From: Liolophura sinensis
Lineage: Eukaryota; Mollusca; Polyplacophora; Chitonida; Chitonidae
Direction: 5' to 3'
Length of the DNA: 64,000 nucleotides
Assembly: GCF_032854445.1 (NCBI RefSeq)
Contig: NC_088300.1
Coordinates: 58,812,984 to 58,876,983, forward strand
Part shown: positions 1-12,121 of the stretch, one piece after another
Layout of the letters: each line of letters starts with the position of its first letter
Numbering within the stretch: the stretch's first letter is position 1
The notes under the pieces: model-generated
Told to the model about the DNA's origin: nothing
The model's input: the letters and a program-made list of their open reading frames with translations, nothing else
The model's database searches: none
Translations under genes and position numbers: made by a program

Positions 1-3000
1 ACCTGTGTTGCAGTGCCGCACCCTAACTTGTACATCCTGATCAACCCTGTTAGGCTGACTGTCCACTACAACACAGTGCTCTGGGCCAATTACTTTTTCC
101 TCAACCTGGCCAAAGGGATTGTAAGTCTAAGCTGTCTACCTGATATTTGAAATGTGCTGGTATATAAAGAATGTGTGTCACTCTAATAACAAGCAAGACC
201 CTTACTGGTTGAGATGTTGATCAACATGTCCAGCAGGCTATAATGGCCGAGACCGGACATCATAAGATTTGTATGGCATTTAAGATGCAGTGTTTTCTCT
301 GAGCCTTGTTTCCTCCATATAGAAACCCTGAAAAGGGAGTGGTGAATGTTGATTTATAATTTCAAAGGTTTAACTGCCTGGTAATCAGTTAAGCATTGCT
401 AAAGGTGCATGAATTCTGTTTGACTCTTTGCAGGTTTAAATTCACTACTTATTACTGTTCTATTCTTATACCCTCTATTATCTTGTGACTACTTTAATAA
501 TCTTGCTTGTTCAACCAGATTTTTTGTGTTGATATATTAGCAGGATAATCCAGAATAACAAAATAACAGAATTGTGCTATTATGTTGTAATTGTTTATAT
601 TTCAGAAGCTAGATGAAGAGGACTCAGGCGGACCTCAAACCCATGTGGACATTAAAATGGAGGCTGTCATGCCGCGGGTAAACAGCCTTCTATTTTTTGT
701 GTAAGATTTAACAACAGAGAACCTGCCTATTTACCGCCCAAAATAATGTGAGCCAAAACTGTGCAGTCCAGTGTTCATTTCTGCGTTAGCTATGGTGTTT
801 TCTGGGTAAACTGGTAAAGTGTTACTTATTCATTACAAGAGAAAAGTGGTCAATTCATTGCTTGGTAAAGGTACCATGTTGCTGTATTTCTGAAACCTTT
901 TCGTATTTTTGCGAGGTGTTTATTCAAGCAAATTTGGAGTGAATTATTATGTGCAGACTGATTATACGTTATGTAAAGCCCTGAAGTTGACTGATCCAGC
1001 CAGTGTATTTTTGTTTCCAAAATCAAACATGCATAAATTGCACTGAAAGTTGCTCTTTCATGTGCAAAAAGGTTGAGGAATTAGGGTAAATGTATATGTA
1101 AATCTATTACCAGTGTCACAAGAGCTCAAAGTTAGTTGTCTATGTAGTTATTTAAGGGCATTACCAGACTAGTCTGCGGTATCTGAGGTCTGGAAAGAAT
1201 TTACTTAGTGGTACACATATTTATGATTGACTTACACACTCTCTGTTTGAAACTGAGCAATGCTGCGAAATACAATTTATGTTTTTGTAGAAACGTTGTA
1301 ATAGTACTGGTTTGATGTGTGTTCATACATGTAAGGTTGCATCATGTTGCTGTGGCCACCAGTGGGTTCTTGGTAACAGTAAGCTAGCACCAACACTCTT
1401 CTAACTGTTTGCGCAGTCTAATGTTACTTGAAGATTCATTGTCGCCACCAGTATGGCATGCATATCTGTACAGGTATGTCACATGTGGGAAACCTTGTCG
1501 TTAAACTGCCAAAGGTCAGTTGTTTTTTCTGAACATTCCATTTCCCTCTACTTATTAAAATGACCATTTTTGGGTAAGTGCAGATTTCTTGAGTATGTTA
1601 TGAAATGAATCAAACGAATAGATTGTGTAAAAGTAAACAGTTGGCATTTTCTGTTTCAGCTGATCATCCCTTCAGAGAATCGCGTGGCAGGACAGCTGGA
1701 TAGGCCCGACGCCCTTCAGGCACAAGTATCCCGATTGACTGCCACAAACTGCCGTGTGGAAAACAAGAGTTTGAGGACAGACTTAAAAAAATTGCTCAAT
1801 ACCTTTAATACTGCTTCTCTGTTTTCTCAGACGGATTTTCCCAACGATCAAAACAGCTTTGTGACCATTCCGCAGCAATTCTGTGATCATGCAGCCAATC
1901 AGGACAACCCATACATTGATCGCGCCACCAAGACACTGTTACGCGGGGAGTCTGTTGACGCAAACACACGCCTCCATGTTGGGACTCTTCTCCAGGACAA
2001 GGCTTTTGACATCTGGTCAGTTGCCATGGACCAGATATGGGTGGAGTTCACGGGGGTTCCCAGTTCCCCAGAGCGCCCCGTCCCCTGCCTCGAGTCCATC
2101 CCCCTGACTCTGTGGTTCTGTAATCCCCTGGCTATGAGGCAGGCTGGTGAGGGCCAGTCAGAAGCTAGGACACAAACCTCAGAGAGGCGTTCAGATGACC
2201 TTCACACCAGAAGGTCACCACTGCATAGGAAAGAGCATGGTGAGCTGGACAGGACTCGAGCTAGTAAAAAACTGCTCCGTCAACATTACACAGTGACGGA
2301 AGACGCGGATTATGTGATTGATCCCATGTACCATAGTCCTAACAGTTTGTTAGATTTTGACGATGACCCTGACATTAGGAACCATATCAGCTGTGGAAAT
2401 ATAGGGGATGCAACCAAAGACAGCAGTGGCCGGTCTCTCCAGTTAGCAGATTTCTATGTGCTGCTCAACTTTGGCGGGAAAGTACGTGCACAAATCAACC
2501 ATTATCAGTACTTGTTCATGATGCGCCTGCTGGACTCGTATGCTGACTTCCAGAAGCGCCTCATCAGCGACATGGAGCATCTAATGCCTGGCTCATCCTC
2601 CTCTACCACTAAGTTGTGTGCCTCCCTAGTGCTCCAGGAGGCAGAGTTGGCCATGGTGTGCCCAGCAGTGCCCCAGCCCTCTGTCACTCCCTCCAGTCTA
2701 ACATACAGCAGCCCACTCACCATGGTGGCTGGCCTGGCCCGTCTCGGGGAAAGCATGGATTCACGTCGGGGAACCGTGGAGCTTCAGGTGCCTAGCAGGG
2801 ATCTCACAGATGGTAAGGCAGTTTAAAAACACCACTGTTGTGTAGAACATTGCATTTGTCTGGCAGAAGTCATTACAGAATTATGGTGGCAAGAATTTCC
2901 ACTGAACATGATGCAGTCACTGTATGTTCATCAATGATGCCATTTCTGAATATTCCCGACCATAAAAATATGCATAAAATATAGGTATTGTTAAGAAATG

Positions 3001-6000
3001 TAAAATATGCCTTAAACATAAAAAAAAATTTCAAATTTCTTTTTTGACATATCTGTTTTCATTTTCCTTACAGCCAGCCATACTTTGTATTTTATAGTAC
3101 CTTATCATGTATGATTGAACAATAGGCAATAGGCACAAAAATATCATTGTGAACCATCCAGCTAACATTTACTTTCTTTCTACAACAGATTCTGGGTCAG
3201 CAACAAGTGCCACAGGTACTCACCAGCTAGGTACTAGTCCCTCCAGGTTGACCAGTACCTCGTCAGCAGGTCACGGCCCTGCTGGGCGTCTGGGCCCGGG
3301 TCACTCAGAGGGGAGCGCCCGCAGCAGCGACATGGGGTCTGAGTCAGGGGGCACTTGCCCAATGCCTCTGAGTGGAGAGTGTACAGGAAGACAGCGCCCT
3401 CCGTTCAAGAGAACCTCGTCAGCGGCTGAGGTAAAGAAGTCTCTGACGAGCGCTTGGACGGCTTTCTCTGACAAGTTAAAGTCCCGCAGTGACCTGTCTG
3501 ACGACTCCTCATCTGTGTATTCAGAGGATTACGACAGCATGTCCATCAACACCGAGATGTCCTCTGATGATGATTTCGAGTTCATGGGCCTAGAGGATGG
3601 TGCAGAAGCCCCGGCCTTTGAGCATCACGGGACGATTGGTCTGCCCCCAGAGGCACCGTCTGTCTCGGAGACCGCCAGCGTGACGACGGAAGATATGGCC
3701 ATGACGGGAGTGAGTCGGGATCTGCTGCTGGCAGAGAAAGCCAAGGAACATGTCAGTACACACCAGAATATTTCAAATTATTTGGGCTTGGGGCTTTTTG
3801 ATACATCTAGCATACAGTAGCAATATTAAGGAATCACTGTTTATCTCCCAGTCATTACATTTTACATACTTTAAATATTGGAGATGTCAAGATGGATTTG
3901 GACAGCTTGCTTCATTGTGAACAGTGTCATTGTCTTGCATTGCGATCAGTTGATGAATTAAGAGCTACAAAGTATATTTCTAAAATGTTTATAGACTTGT
4001 GAAAAAAAAACCTGGAAATTATTATCATGTTTCACTTGTCTTTAGTGTCTCCCTTCTGATGTATTATAGGTATCTGTGGTCGTGTTCAAGCTGACGTCTA
4101 CAGAAGTCTTGATACAGAGTCTGGGGCCAGACATCACAGTACGCAGCCAGTTTCAACATCTCGGAGTTCATGAAAGCGGCAACATTGTCTACGAGGATTT
4201 CTACAATCGCTTTTCAACTGCTGCAGGTAAATTGCAGTGACGATATTTTACATCAAGTTTATCATTTTTCAAGTGACACATTTTGCTTGGTTCTGATTGA
4301 TTTATCCACCTGATTTTGAGTTTTTAAGAGTTTTTTGTAAAGTTCGAATAATTTCTTAACACAGAAAGTTAAGTGCTGGCTGTATCATTTAATATCATTT
4401 TAAGCCCTTTATAGGGATTCAGAAAGTGCATTTTTACATTCCACACTTGCCACACGGCTTTAGCTTTTCTGGTATATTCATAATGGGTTGCCTTTAGAGC
4501 GCAGAAAGTCAGAATTTGACTCTGCATGAAAGTGATCTAATTTTTGCCTTGTGAAGTTTTGATGAATACGTTCAATTTCAGTGATGTTACAAACAGTTTT
4601 GTTTGGTACATTGATGTCTTTGCCATTGATTGCTTCTCCGGTCCCAGGTTATACATAAATGTTGTCCACACATTGAACAGTGTTGAAATCTAGTTGTGTG
4701 AAGAGTAAATAGATGCATATATAACCATGTTGTAGTAATTAGATGTACTATGAAGCATGTTTTAACCTACCTTTGCATAGGTTATGTGCCTGTGAGTGAG
4801 GAATATACTCCTCACCCCCCAATCTGCCTGAAGTACATGGCTGGCCCCGCGGTGGGGGAAGCTGGCTTTCTGGACCTCAGGTGTCAAGGGTTGGACCTTC
4901 ATTTCCTCATGTCCAGTGTTGGCCACCTTACTGACCTTATCGAGGACGAGATCCTACCCAAACCTATGCCCATGAGTATTCAGGTCATTGACTTAGGGAT
5001 ACACTTAAAGGTGGGTTCGTAACTTTTCTCAACAAGTTCTCTCCTAGTTTTAGTCTTCAGACTACATTTGAAGATGGACTCTTGTCTGTCTCAAAAGGTC
5101 TGATTCTCTCTTGAATATTCAGATTATGCTCTTAGGGCTAAACCTCAAGATCATTTCTAATGTTGGGCAAATTTATTGATTAATAGTCTTTAGATCAAGG
5201 TTTTGGGGCTATGACTTAAGACTGGCATTTTTATTTGTGCAAGTAGTTATGGCTCTGTAGTGGTTATGGACCTTAAGATTGAAGATTTTGGAAAATGCTT
5301 ACAGGTGTGTCAATAGGGGTTAATCATATCTTATTTTCATAAGTGTTCTGGTCAAGGACTTGAAGGTTGGTGATAGCCTGTGTGAACAGGTGTGATTCTG
5401 TACATGTTCAGCCTGATCTGTAAAAGGTATAGGCGGGCTCTTAACACTGTCAGAAAAGTGTTATTAAAACAAGTTCTATGTATTTATTTTTTTACTTTGC
5501 CCTGCAGGAGGACCGACCGCCAAGTAACTTTACAAACCCAGGAACTGTGCCAGTCAATGTACAAATAGCCCATCTGACAATAACAAGGGGAGATAATGGC
5601 ATCTTTCATATAAGAGGTAAGACTTTCACAACTGAGTTGTGTCCCCTTCTACAAATTGAAGCTTCTTGAGTGAACTATTTTCTTAGAATGTTTTTATGTT
5701 GAGTACTTGAAGCAAATTACTGCATGGGATTTTTATTTGAGAGTTGTAAGTAGTTTTAAATTTATATGGAAACATCTATTACTACAGCAGACCGATAAAT
5801 AAATGCCTCGGAAGGATTGCACACAATTATATGTGTCACTTGCACACGGGGTATGCTGTATGGTTATATTGTCAACTCTTGTCTGGTCCCAAGGTGTATA
5901 CTCTGTTTTCACTTCTTCTGGTGTTAAGCACCTTTTTCAATGGGCTTACAGGCTGAAATCTAGCTCTTGCTGGTTTGGCTGTGACTGAAAGGCAGGTACC

Positions 6001-8066
6001 TGGTGAGGAGCAGTTGGTTTACTCTGGGTTCATCAGTTTCCTCTGGATACCGCTATTTCAGTTTCCTCTGGGTACCAGTACGTCAGTTTACTCTGTGTAC
6101 TTCAGTTTTCTCTGGATGCCGGTACTTCAGTTTCCTCTGGGTACCAGAACGTCAGTTTACTCTGGGTACTTCAGCTTCCTCTGGATCCCGGTACTCGAGT
6201 TTCCTTTGGATACCGGTACTTCAGTTTCCTCTGGGTACCAGAACGTCAGTTTACTCTGGGTACTTCAGCTTCCTCTGGATCCCAGTACTTGAGTTTCCTT
6301 TGGATACCGGTACTTCAGTTTCCTCTGGGTATTTCAGTTTTCTCTAGGTACCAGTACTTCAGTTTACTCTGGGTACTGGTAGCTCAGTTTACTCTTGGTA
6401 CTTCAGTTTCTTCTGGGTACCAGTACTTCAGTTTCCTCTGGATACAGATACTTCAGTTTCCTCTGGATACGGATACTTCAGTTTCCTTTGGATACCGGTA
6501 CTTCAGTTTCCTCTGGGTACCAGTATTTCAGTTTCCTCTGGGTATTTCAGTTTCTTCTGGGTACCGGTACTTCAGTTTCCTCTGAGTAATTCAGTTTACT
6601 CTGGGTGCTGTTACTTCAGTTTCTTCTGGGTATTGGTACTTCAGTTTACTCTGGGTATTTCAGTTTCCTCTGGGTACCACTACTTCAGTTTCCTCTGGGT
6701 ATTTCAGTTTTTTCTGGGTACTTCAGTTTACTCTGGGTACCGGTATTTCATTTTACTCTGGGTATTTCAGTTTCCTCTGGGTACCTGTGCTTCAGTTTAC
6801 TCTGGGCATCAGTACTTTAGTTTACTCTGTGTATTGGTATTTCAGTTTCCTCTGGGTATTTGAGTTTTTTCAGGGTGATGGTATTTCAGTTTCCTTTGGG
6901 TACGGGTATTTCAGTTTACTCTGAGTATTTCGGTTGTGTAAACTTGGAACCTACTTCCAACATTCTGGTTTCCTGATGATCAAACGGAAAACGAACTGTG
7001 CTGTTCACTACCTTCTGGAAAAAAGAGTTCAACCGAAAATGTACGAACTGCACTTCGGCGGTTTCCAATGGCAATTCTCCTCCTAACACAGAAGACTTCA
7101 GGACTAGTTTTTGGGCAAAATCGAGTCGCTCACATCGGATGTTGGCGCTGACTTTATTTATAATTTGTCAACTTGAGGTACATATTAGAAATTTTTTATG
7201 GCATGCGCTTGCAAGGAAATGCATTCTCTTTTCAATGGTATTTGATTGATATTTAAATTTTCTTCTCCTATAAACACCAGTCAAATATGTGTGTACTCTC
7301 AGATTCTCTCCCTGTTATCTTCCTTTGAATCCACCACCTGCTATTACAGTAACACTGAATTAAAGTGTTATCTGCGGATGGTTGTGGGTTTACCCCAGGC
7401 TCTACCCAGTTTCCTCCCACCATAATGCTTGCCAACGTCATAGGTGAAATATTTTTCAGCACAGCGTAAAACACCAATCAATTAATTAAAATACTGTTCA
7501 TCATATTTGTTGCAGGTGAGCCGTTGCCTTGGATAACAGCGTCTAGTCACAGCTTGGCAGTGGCAGGGGACAAGCTGACGGCAGCACTGAACCAGATTCC
7601 AGACGTCTGCCTGAATGAGCGATTGTCTGGCAGATCAATCTCACCTATGGACTTTCCTTTGTCAGACAATAACTTTAAACTGCAAGTAGAGAGATTGACA
7701 CAGCAGAACCTGCAGCTTAATGAGCAGCTTAGCGCAGCACTGACGCAGCTAACGACACTGGAGGAGCTGAAGACAGAGAACCAAACCCTACGCACACAAA
7801 TGAAGAAAATAGCCAACCTGAATCCTAACAATGGCTGGCTGGATATGGAGAAGGGAGGTAGCTCTGTCAGCCAGTCACTTCAAGAGGAAAACAACAATCT
7901 TATTGAGAGAATATCCTACTTGGAGGATGAACTGAAAAACTCTTTGAAGGAGAAAGATTCTCTTGTTGCAACTTTACGACTGTTGCAGGAGGAATTATTG
8001 AGATCAGAGTCAAAGAGAAGTACGGGGAATGCGACATCTGCTCGACAACGGTCTCCACGACGATGA
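1..8066 (+). CDS. BLTP3: Bridge-like lipid transfer protein 3 (UHRF1BP1/UHRF1BP1L-like), 3' portion
   Basis: Eight exons join in frame: 1 (or 13)-120, 606-677, 1660-2812, 3189-3751, 4070-4226, 4781-5010, 5508-5616 and 7516-8066, giving 984 residues to the stop. The 5' part lies outside the window. The first residues (VPHPNLYILINPVRL then VLWANYFFLNLAKG) match the repeating beta-rich groove of the UHRF1BP1/SHIP164 family, followed by a MEAVMPRLIIPSENR segment. Exon 4 (3189-3751) is low complexity, with Ser/Asp/Glu-rich stretches that look disordered. The last exon encodes a coiled coil (about 7666-7990; VERLTQQNLQLNEQL and later LEDELKNSLKEKD). Known for the family: rod-like proteins that move phospholipids between membranes and act around endosomes and lysosomes. 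Family assignment is by recalled motifs and domain order; I cannot say whether it is closer to BLTP3A or BLTP3B. Position 13 is an alternative first exon border, because 'ttgcag' precedes it. Confidence 0.85.
893..1090 (+). repeat. Dispersed repeat copy, unclassified
   Basis: This stretch of the second intron shown is similar to the reverse complement of 58133-58340. Shared blocks include AGGTGTTTATTCAA, CTGAAAGTTGCTCTTTCAT and GTTGAGGA.TTAGGGTAA in the same order and spacing. No tRNA-like head or coding potential is visible, so the class is unknown. Confidence 0.65.
1345..1540 (+). repeat. Degenerate SINE-like fragment (family 2)
   Basis: Contains the core CCACCAGTATGGCATGCATATCTG, GTCACATGTGGGAAA and CTGCCAAAGGTCAG seen also near 24853, 25655 and 52095. 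It is degraded and lacks a clear tail. Confidence 0.4.
6000..6935 (+). repeat. Minisatellite array in a BLTP3 intron
   Basis: About 0.9 kb of tandem units built on TTCAGTTTCCTCTGGGTACC-type sequence. Unit lengths alternate between about 19 bp (with GGTATTTCAG) and about 25-27 bp (with GGTACCAGTACTTCAG). Open frames across it (repeating FLWVPVLQF-like peptides) are a by-product of the repeat, not genes. Confidence 0.9.
7371..7490 (+). mobile_element. SINE family 1, 3' half
   Basis: Starts with TCTGCGGATGGTTGTGGG, continues TTTCCTCCCACCATAATGC and ends GCGTAAAACACCAATCAA. It matches the 3' half of the full copy at 48696-48961. It lies only 25 bp upstream of the last BLTP3 exon. Confidence 0.75.
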
Positions 8067-10515
8067 TGGTTAAATCAACCTTAGATACTTAATTACCTGT
8101 AGTTTCCAAAGTGTCAAAGATTTATTCTGGTCAAATATCTTCACTTCGAAATAGGAAAGTATTCTTTTGTCATACAAGTCCTGTATGAAATAGGTGACCC
8201 GTATTAAATTTATCATTTCTTCAATAAGTGAATTGAGCCAAAGTATTGAGTCATGGATGAATATATCATTTATTTTTTTATACATTAGGTTTTAAACACT
8301 TGCATATTGACCACTTATGTGATATTCATGTATCCTTCTCATCCTTGGTATGTTCTGTTTTTTGATTGGTTGCTTTGACTGCACAAATTTTGCAATTGGT
8401 CTTCCCTGGTTTCATTATAATACTTAAGGTCTCGTTTTAACATAATTGGGGAGGTTGAATTCCATTATTTAGAACAATTCTGATGCAATAATTTCTACTT
8501 AGGTTATTATGTTTTTAATTTGTCCTTATATATTTCTTTTGGCAGATTTGATGTATAATTGTACTTATGTATTGAAATACTTCAATCACGGCCATGTTAA
8601 AAGCTGCGCTTTAACGTCAGCTGAGACTGTTATATAGACTATCTGGGGTATGTACTGTGTACAATAGTCTCACATGTGAGTGATGCATGTCCAGTGTTTG
8701 TATATGCTTGTGCAGAGGAGGTAAGCCCTAAGCCAGATCAGATCGAGCTCACACATACTTGTGATGTAATTTATGGTATTCTTAATTTCCCATCTTTGTC
8801 TCCGTTAGTGAGCTGTTAGTGAATTGTGCATTTACACGATATCTGTCTTAGAACTTTGTGACCTAGTCCCGGTTGTTCAGTAATGTATTAGGTAATACAG
8901 GTTATTAGTTATACAATGTATTCGAAATTTTAGCCAAACCTAGCAGCTGTGGAAGTTGTTCAGAGCCCAACTGTAACTGTAATGTACTCTATAGCACGGT
9001 TATTTTTGGGGTAGGTGCAAAATCGAAGACATGGTTTAACTGTTAAATCTCGTATTAAGGTTTTAGACAGTTTTGAACAACGAGGCCACTTGTCTCCGCT
9101 TGCCTGGCTTCATCTAGAGAGGATTTTCAGGCTGCATTTGACTATATTGATGTTTGCATTTTTCTCATTACTGATACGCTGTGGTTAAGATTGTTTGAAC
9201 ATATATTACATATAGGCCCAATGTGTCCGTGCCTGTGATAATCTTAAGCATTAATGGATGTTGTCAAATATACTTCTCTTACAGATTTTGCAAGGACAGG
9301 TGGGTAGACGCATTATGTTGCCTGCTTGAAATACTGAAAGCAGGAGTTAAACAGGACAGTGTAGAATGTAAGCAGCATTTCCTGTGGGAAAATTAAAAAA
9401 TGTATTGCTTACACGACTGATTCATTTATTACTCACCTGCCTAGAGCAGAATCTTTATATTAATGATTTCGCATATATTCAGCATCAAGTGGGATTTGTT
9501 GTCTACGTTTTCAGAATACTTTTTTTGATTGTATTATACTATGGAAGAATGTTGTCTTTTACACTTTATGTCCTTGCAAATTTTTCCTCTGTCATAGCAA
9601 ACACCAAAATTCTTCACTTGTTAAAAAAAGAAAAACCTTGTTATTTCTGTGATAATTGGCTTGTTGGTTCATTGTTAAACATTTAAACCCAAAAGGAACA
9701 AGTATGGGTAATACATATCTACATGTACTCTTCTGCAAGCGTTTGTAAGTGACTGTAATATACCTAAAATGTCGTCCCTGAACAAGTTGCTCATCTTTCC
9801 CATTTCGAAAGTTCTGTGACCATTAGAAAGTACTTTGAAGTTTGTTTACAAGGCAGAAAAATGAAGTAATATTTATGACAATTTTTTACCTCTGAAATTC
9901 CATCATTTGGGGTGAAATTTTAGGTTATTTACAGTTAATGCGTATAAACAAAAAGGTTTGTTTCTGTAATCAAATTAGTGCTGTTACCGGTCTGCTATAC
10001 ATTTTATGTACATTTTCTTCATTATTTTGTACGCAACATATGTTCACAAATGGGGCTGATTTGCAGGCAGCGATGTCAGTTGGAACGCATTCTGTAGATT
10101 ACCGTAACAGTCTACAAAATGCTTACTGATGTCCATTTTTTTCATGAAAAAGAACAAACTTAGCATATTACTTATATTTTATGTGGGGAAAAAAAATTCA
10201 CTTGAATGTTTGCTGAACTACATCATAGTTCAAGAAGTCATTTCACAGAAACTACTAATACTGGTATACCTGTCCTGTGAGAGATTGTTATATATGGAAA
10301 TCTTTCATAGAAATAAATTTTCTCATAATAAAAGATGTGCCACTGTTAAATCGTCAAGCTGAATCATAATATTGGTGTATAGAATCAAATTTGACATATT
10401 CTATTTTTGTCTTCAGATGTATATGAGGTTGAAATTAATGTCAACAAATTGATCTCTCATGTTAGGTGGGTATAGGCATAACTTGCCATGAAATAAATAC
10501 ATTGGTCTTGTGTGA
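8067..10515 (+). other. Probable long 3' UTR of the BLTP3-like gene
   Basis: AT-rich sequence after the TGA with no supported coding region. AATAAA-type signals occur at about 10312 and at 10492-10497; the latter is the last before the convergent SR gene. The extent of the UTR is inferred from these signals only. Confidence 0.45.
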
Positions 10516-10976
10516 GATTTGTCTTCTCTTTCTTGTGGTATTCAGTCCAGCTTTGTTATTCATTTTTATCATTGTTCGTTAAAGCCATTCAAGAATTTTT
10601 CACTATGGCAGTCAGTATTGTGGGTGGAGGTAAACCACTGACCTTTGACGATTTACTGACGAACTTTCCCATGTGAATTACAGATATGCACACCATATAG
10701 GAGGAACACAGTCTCCAAAAGTCATTACAATGTGCAACTTATGCACTTAATAATATCACTATGGACCCACAATTAACGAGTGATGTGAAATCTACCAATT
10801 CCCTGTCAAAGGCCGGTTTTGAACCCTGGCCTCGTGTGTTCTTGTCTGAATGGCAACTAAACACCAAACCACGGCTTGCTCCCCAACTTTGGTACACCAT
10901 ACATTAATAGAGAATGTCTCAGTTGATTTCAATTGCACTACCATTGGGGAGTCATGTTTACCACATATAAGGGCTA

Positions 10977-11096
10977 GGGGCCACTTGCACAAAGCGATCT
11001 TGGCCTACATTAACTGCAAGTACCATGGCTTCTAACAGGAGTTGCCATTGTAGTTACAATCCACTTAGGCTACGATCATTTTGTGCAAGCGGCCCC
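10977..11096. mobile_element. Foldback (MITE-like) element, 120 bp
   Basis: Terminal inverted repeats GGGGCCACTTGCACAAAGCG (left) and, on the other strand, GGGGCCGCTTGCACAAAATG. The inner halves also pair imperfectly (TTGGCCTACATTAACTGC against GTAGCCTAAGTGGATTG), so the whole element can fold into one hairpin. There is no coding capacity. Confidence 0.65.
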
Positions 11097-11393
11097 AGGG
11101 CTATCACATCACCCTTTAGCCAGTAATGAAGTTCCTGACTTAAATCCAGATCCAAAGCAGCGAAAGCTGGAATCATGCATGCAATCTCTTTGGTCATTGG
11201 TCACAAGGCATTGCAGAGGTGTCATAAAGCCAGGCATGGCAAGTCACAGACTCAGTGTCACTGGAAACAAAAATACTTGTATTCACTCACAAGTCCTATA
11301 ACTCACCGCTGGCATTCCAGTGATAATACACTACTCTGAATATGAAGGCATATAAAAAGTGGAAAAAATACTCTAGGCTTAAACCGTTAACAT

Positions 11394-11463
11394 TTTATTA
11401 GTTAACTGGAGTCACTTTGACTTGCACTTCAGTCCATTTACACAAAACTAGAGACCCTTTATT
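11394..11463 (-). terminator. Candidate polyadenylation signals of the SR splicing factor gene
   Basis: TTTATT on the plus strand (AATAAA on the minus strand) at 11394-11399 and 11458-11463. They lie about 0.7 kb downstream of the SR gene stop codon and before the convergent BLTP3-like 3' end. Confidence 0.4.
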
Positions 11464-11598
11464 ATTTGAAAAATACATGTGACATACAATGTGGCAGTTT
11501 GAGGAAGTGTGCTCTATGCAATTGCTGCATGATTTACTAAAAAATGGAAGTTGTGTATATTAGCCTCAGAGCAACATAACACTAAATATACATATGCA

Positions 11599-11603
<5 letters not shown>

Positions 11604-11641
<38 letters not shown>
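11604..11641. repeat. (TA)n microsatellite
   Basis: An uninterrupted TA run of about 38 bp within the probable 3' UTR of the SR gene. Confidence 0.9.
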
Positions 11642-11644
<3 letters not shown>

Positions 11645-12121
11645 AGTTAGACAGATCCAATTCTTAATCGATGACAATATGAAAATTAAAGTATGACATA
11701 AACAAAGCACCAAACTTACCATTACCGTATTATTATTTGACCATACGTCAACTAAAGCTATGCAAAATACCAGATAGTTAAATAACTGCGGAAGTTTTAC
11801 TCCTTTTTGTGACAGCAGAATACAATTAGCTGAGAAGCATATTTTACAAATACGTTTTCTGAGATCCATTCGACAGCTGTTAAGTTAGCTCAGTGTGTTG
11901 ACCATTACAAACACAGTGCTCAAATGACAATGAATCCTGCAATAAAATGAGTTTTCACTAGAGGCAGGAAGCTTTTTTTTAAAGAGACCATGTACAACAA
12001 CACCACCACCAGGTAATGATGGGAGACAAACTTTGTACAAACACACCCACTGTATACAGAAGTCGAGTTAAACCTCTATGATGCTAAACTGAACATTAAT
12101 GTGGTATTCACTTTCAACCAT

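Noticed and set aside
6003-6863. Several overlapping open frames with FLWVPV-like repeats
   Set aside because: They lie wholly in the minisatellite and arise because the repeat lacks stops; no domain and no exon context.
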